This document shows, piece after piece, positions 6,087 through 8,052 of a DNA stretch of 8,052 nucleotides. The notes under the pieces are model-generated. The model worked only from the letters and a program-made list of their open reading frames with translations, ran no database searches and had not been told where the DNA came from. The translations under genes were made by a program, and so were the position numbers. Position 1 is the first letter of the stretch. Each line of letters opens with the position of its first letter. The stretch comes from Anaerolineales bacterium (lineage in GTDB: Bacteria > Chloroflexota > Anaerolineae > Anaerolineales > E44-bin32), in NCBI GenBank assembly GCA_030668545.1, contig DAOUTT010000083.1, positions 1 to 8,052 on the forward strand. Direction: 5' to 3'.

Positions 6087-7106
6087 ATGACACTGGATGA
6101 TGTTACAAATGAGAGGAGCGAGCGCGAAGAAGCGCCAGTTCTGGATGAGTCGTGGTGGGCGGCGATTCTGGAAGAGGAAGAACATCAGGCCGACCATACC
6201 GAACCGGAAATTGAGGGCGGCTCAGACAGACGAATAATCAATCAAGGTGACCCAGAAGATTGGATCTGGGCTCGCGAACTTTATCAAGAAGATGAAGTCG
6301 TTGAACTTCCTATCGTTGGCTTCAATCGCGGTGGGCTACTCGTCGAAGCTCGAAGCCTACGAGGTTTTGTCCCACTTTCACACCTCATGGACCTTCAACC
6401 TGATCTTGAAGATGAACTGCGGCTGAAGATGCTTGAAGATCAAGTTGGTAAACAGATGGGTTTGAAAGTTATTGAGTTTGACCCCGAACGTGGACGACTT
6501 GTCCTATCTCAGCGTGCAGCACTCGCCGGACCAGGAAGGCGAGTCGAGCTCTTGACGTCTTTAAACCCAGGGGATCGAGTGCAGGGAGAAGTCACCAATA
6601 TTACTCGGTTCGGTGTCTTTGTCGACTTAGGAGGCGTGGAAGGATTGATTCACGTCTCAGAGCTCTCTTGGGGGAGGGTCGGACATCCATCTGATGTCGT
6701 TGAGTGTGGCCAGGAAATAGAGGTCCAAATCATCTCCGTTGATCGGGATCAGGATCGAGTAGCCTTAAGCCTGAAAGAGCTTCTTCCGGATCCTTGGGAG
6801 AAAGTGGATGAAAAGTATTCAATCGGGCAGATTGTGGAAGGCGTTGTTACGAATGTGGTTAAATTCGGCGCCTTCATTGGCATTGAGGATGGATTGGAAG
6901 GGTTGATTCATGTCTCTGAGCTGGGCGATGGCAGCTTTCTCCACCCTCGCAACGTCCTTCATGAGGGGGAGCAAGTGAGGGTGCGAATTATCCATATCGA
7001 TGCATCAGACCGTCGTTTGGGGTTAAGTCTACGCGGTGTCCCACAGACGACTTCAGGGGAATCTGAACCTGAGATTGAATCATCCGCATCCCTTTCGACG
7101 CTGTAG
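6087..7106 (+). CDS. S1-domain RNA-binding protein (three S1 domains, RpsA-like)
   Basis: Cytoplasmic RNA-binding protein of the ribosomal protein S1 type, likely to help mRNA binding or translation. It has 339 residues, against about 550 with six S1 domains in E. coli, and resembles the shorter S1-like proteins of other phyla. An acidic tail (about 1-58, rich in Glu and Asp) precedes three S1 domains. Domain 1 (about 66-144) is divergent (IVGFNRGGLLVEA, GFVPLSHL). Domain 2 (159-230) and domain 3 (244-316) are classical, with TRFGVFVDLGGVEGLIHVSE and VKFGAFIGIEDGLEGLIHVS. After domain 3 comes a short Ser/Glu-rich tail. AAAGG at 6074-6078 is eight bases before the ATG. The hairpin terminator just after the stop suggests it is the last gene of the unit. 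Confidence 0.93.
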   Translation: MTLDDVTNERSEREEAPVLDESWWAAILEEEEHQADHTEPEIEGGSDRRIINQGDPEDWIWARELYQEDEVVELPIVGFNRGGLLVEARSLRGFVPLSHLMDLQPDLEDELRLKMLEDQVGKQMGLKVIEFDPERGRLVLSQRAALAGPGRRVELLTSLNPGDRVQGEVTNITRFGVFVDLGGVEGLIHVSELSWGRVGHPSDVVECGQEIEVQIISVDRDQDRVALSLKELLPDPWEKVDEKYSIGQIVEGVVTNVVKFGAFIGIEDGLEGLIHVSELGDGSFLHPRNVLHEGEQVRVRIIHIDASDRRLGLSLRGVPQTTSGESEPEIESSASLSTL

Positions 7107-7128
7107 CCACGGATTGTCCAGCGAGTAC

Positions 7129-7160
7129 AGGGCGTGCAGCAAAGCGCGCCCTCGTTATTT
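7129..7160 (+). terminator. Rho-independent terminator after the S1-domain gene
   Basis: AGGGCGTGC (7129-7137) pairs with GCGCGCCCT (7144-7152) over nine positions with one G-U wobble and a six-base loop (AGCAAA). The tail CGTTATTT (7153-7160) has five T in its last six bases but is interrupted by A. It begins 23 bases after the S1 stop and ends 21 bases before the ftsK start. The strong stem and position support a terminator. The imperfect T run means some read-through into ftsK is possible. Confidence 0.65.
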
Positions 7161-7180
7161 GACGATCCGCATTGAATGAT

Positions 7181-8052
7181 ATGAAAAAGAAAGAACCCAA
7201 GAACAGCTCAAGCAATAAGGAAATTCCAGAAGATCGAGCAGGGCCGGAATCACGTCTGTTGCTCGAAACACTCATGGATTCGATGGGCGATATAGTCGCA
7301 GTTGCTCTTATTGCAGTTGCGATAATTATCCTGCTTGGTCTCTTCGGCCTCACTCGTGGTGGTTTGATCGACCCGCTTATTGAGCTTTTACGAATGGGAT
7401 TGGGTTATGGGGCTTTTCTGGCTCCGATCCTTCTTGGTATTCCTGTCTACTTTTCTATCCGGAAACGCCGTGGTGATTGGGTCCAGGTACCCTGGCTTCG
7501 AGTCGTTTCGTTGGAAATCGCTCTCTTCGCTGCCCTGGCTCTAATGTCGACTTTCAGCGGTATGGGGCTAGCCGAGGCGGAAGCAGGCTCTGGCGGGGGC
7601 ATTGTGGGTTGGGGGCTTGCCCGGCTTATAGGTGACATTTTTGGCGGCTTTGGTCGGGTTCTTGTGCTAGGTTTGATCTTTCTCATTTCTCTGTTTCTTG
7701 GGGTGGGGGATTTCCTCAAGCGGACGATCGATGGTTTAGGGTCTTCTACAATTGGCAGCACCCCGCCTCTGACGGAGAGAGGAAATTTCGCTGAGACAGA
7801 ATGCTCGAAGGGACAGAAAGATTCCCAAAAACCAGTGAAAGCCCAATCTGCTCGCAGGCTCCCACGGGAATTCCGGAAGAACTTCCAGGTTGCGCAAACC
7901 ACGGATGAAAAACCAAACCAACCCACAAAACGTGATCCACGGCTGCCAACGCTGGATATTCTCGAGCCTGAGAAAAAAGGCGCCGTTACGTCAAGGGAGA
8001 TTAACCTTGCTGCAGGCCTGATCGAAAAAGCGTTGGCCGATTTCGGCTTACC
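7181..8052 (+). CDS. ftsK: DNA translocase FtsK/SpoIIIE, N-terminal part, 3' end outside the window
   Basis: FtsK/SpoIIIE proteins sit at the division septum and pump DNA so that chromosome ends clear the closing septum. Only the first 290 codons are in the window. A basic N terminus (KKKEPK) is followed by four hydrophobic segments (about 37-58, 74-93, 107-127, 156-176) with the family-typical glycine-rich AGSGGGIVGWGLARLIG stretch before the last one. A charged, low-complexity linker (about 188-252) leads to the start of the motor alpha domain, RLPTLDILEP (254-263) and INLAAGLIEKALADFGLP, an easily recognised FtsK signature. The Walker motifs and the gamma DNA-reading domain lie beyond the edge. 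No good Shine-Dalgarno precedes the ATG at 7181. TTG at 7172 or ATG at 7274 are other possible starts, though 7274 would remove the basic tail. Confidence 0.93.
   Translation, partial: MKKKEPKNSSSNKEIPEDRAGPESRLLLETLMDSMGDIVAVALIAVAIIILLGLFGLTRGGLIDPLIELLRMGLGYGAFLAPILLGIPVYFSIRKRRGDWVQVPWLRVVSLEIALFAALALMSTFSGMGLAEAEAGSGGGIVGWGLARLIGDIFGGFGRVLVLGLIFLISLFLGVGDFLKRTIDGLGSSTIGSTPPLTERGNFAETECSKGQKDSQKPVKAQSARRLPREFRKNFQVAQTTDEKPNQPTKRDPRLPTLDILEPEKKGAVTSREINLAAGLIEKALADFGL

Noticed and set aside
7159..7183. Promoter for ftsK using TTGACG and TGATAT
   Set aside because: The spacing between the boxes is about 13 bases, too short, and the -10 would overlap the start codon.
7447..7926. 159-residue open frame on the minus strand
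   Set aside because: It lies opposite the ftsK coding sequence, whose TM and linker features are clear. The translated product is low-complexity and resembles nothing known.

Overview
The window reads as bacterial chromosome with every gene on the + strand and dense, operon-like packing. The likely source is a member of the Chloroflexota, probably near Anaerolineae. This rests on remembered family resemblance, not a search. The clues are a membrane-anchored Ig-like domain of the kind common in that phylum, a multi-pass membrane/GAF protein with a C-terminal module I associate with Chloroflexota, and weak or absent Shine-Dalgarno sites at several starts. I see no mobile element, CRISPR array, rRNA or tRNA.

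Layout. Bases 1-939 hold the 3' part of an aldo/keto reductase gene whose start lies before the window. A 114-base gap follows, ending in a consensus extended -10 promoter (TGG-TATAAT, 1040-1048). Five closely spaced genes then run to 6008: a XerD-like tyrosine recombinase homologue that lacks several catalytic residues, a trimeric-type purine nucleoside phosphorylase, a two-TM protein with an extracytoplasmic Ig-like domain, a GNAT acetyltransferase, and a 640-residue membrane sensor (about nine TM segments, GAF, C-terminal HTH-like module). After 78 bases comes a protein with three S1 RNA-binding domains (6087-7106). A GC-rich hairpin with a T-rich tail (7129-7160) probably ends this unit. 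The last gene, starting at 7181 and running off the end, is the N-terminal part of an FtsK/SpoIIIE DNA translocase.

How the genes relate. The spacings (3, 12, 26, 18 and 78 bases) fit one transcript of about 6.1 kb from the 1040 promoter to the 7160 terminator. The order recombinase then purine nucleoside phosphorylase recalls the Bacillus xerD(ripX)-drm-pupG neighbourhood. The functions are mixed (purine salvage, translation or RNA binding, sensing, chromosome biology), so this looks like a housekeeping operon rather than a dedicated system. The two most unusual items are the recombinase homologue without its nucleophilic tyrosine, and the membrane sensor that ends in a sigma-region-4-like helix-turn-helix where a histidine kinase would be expected.
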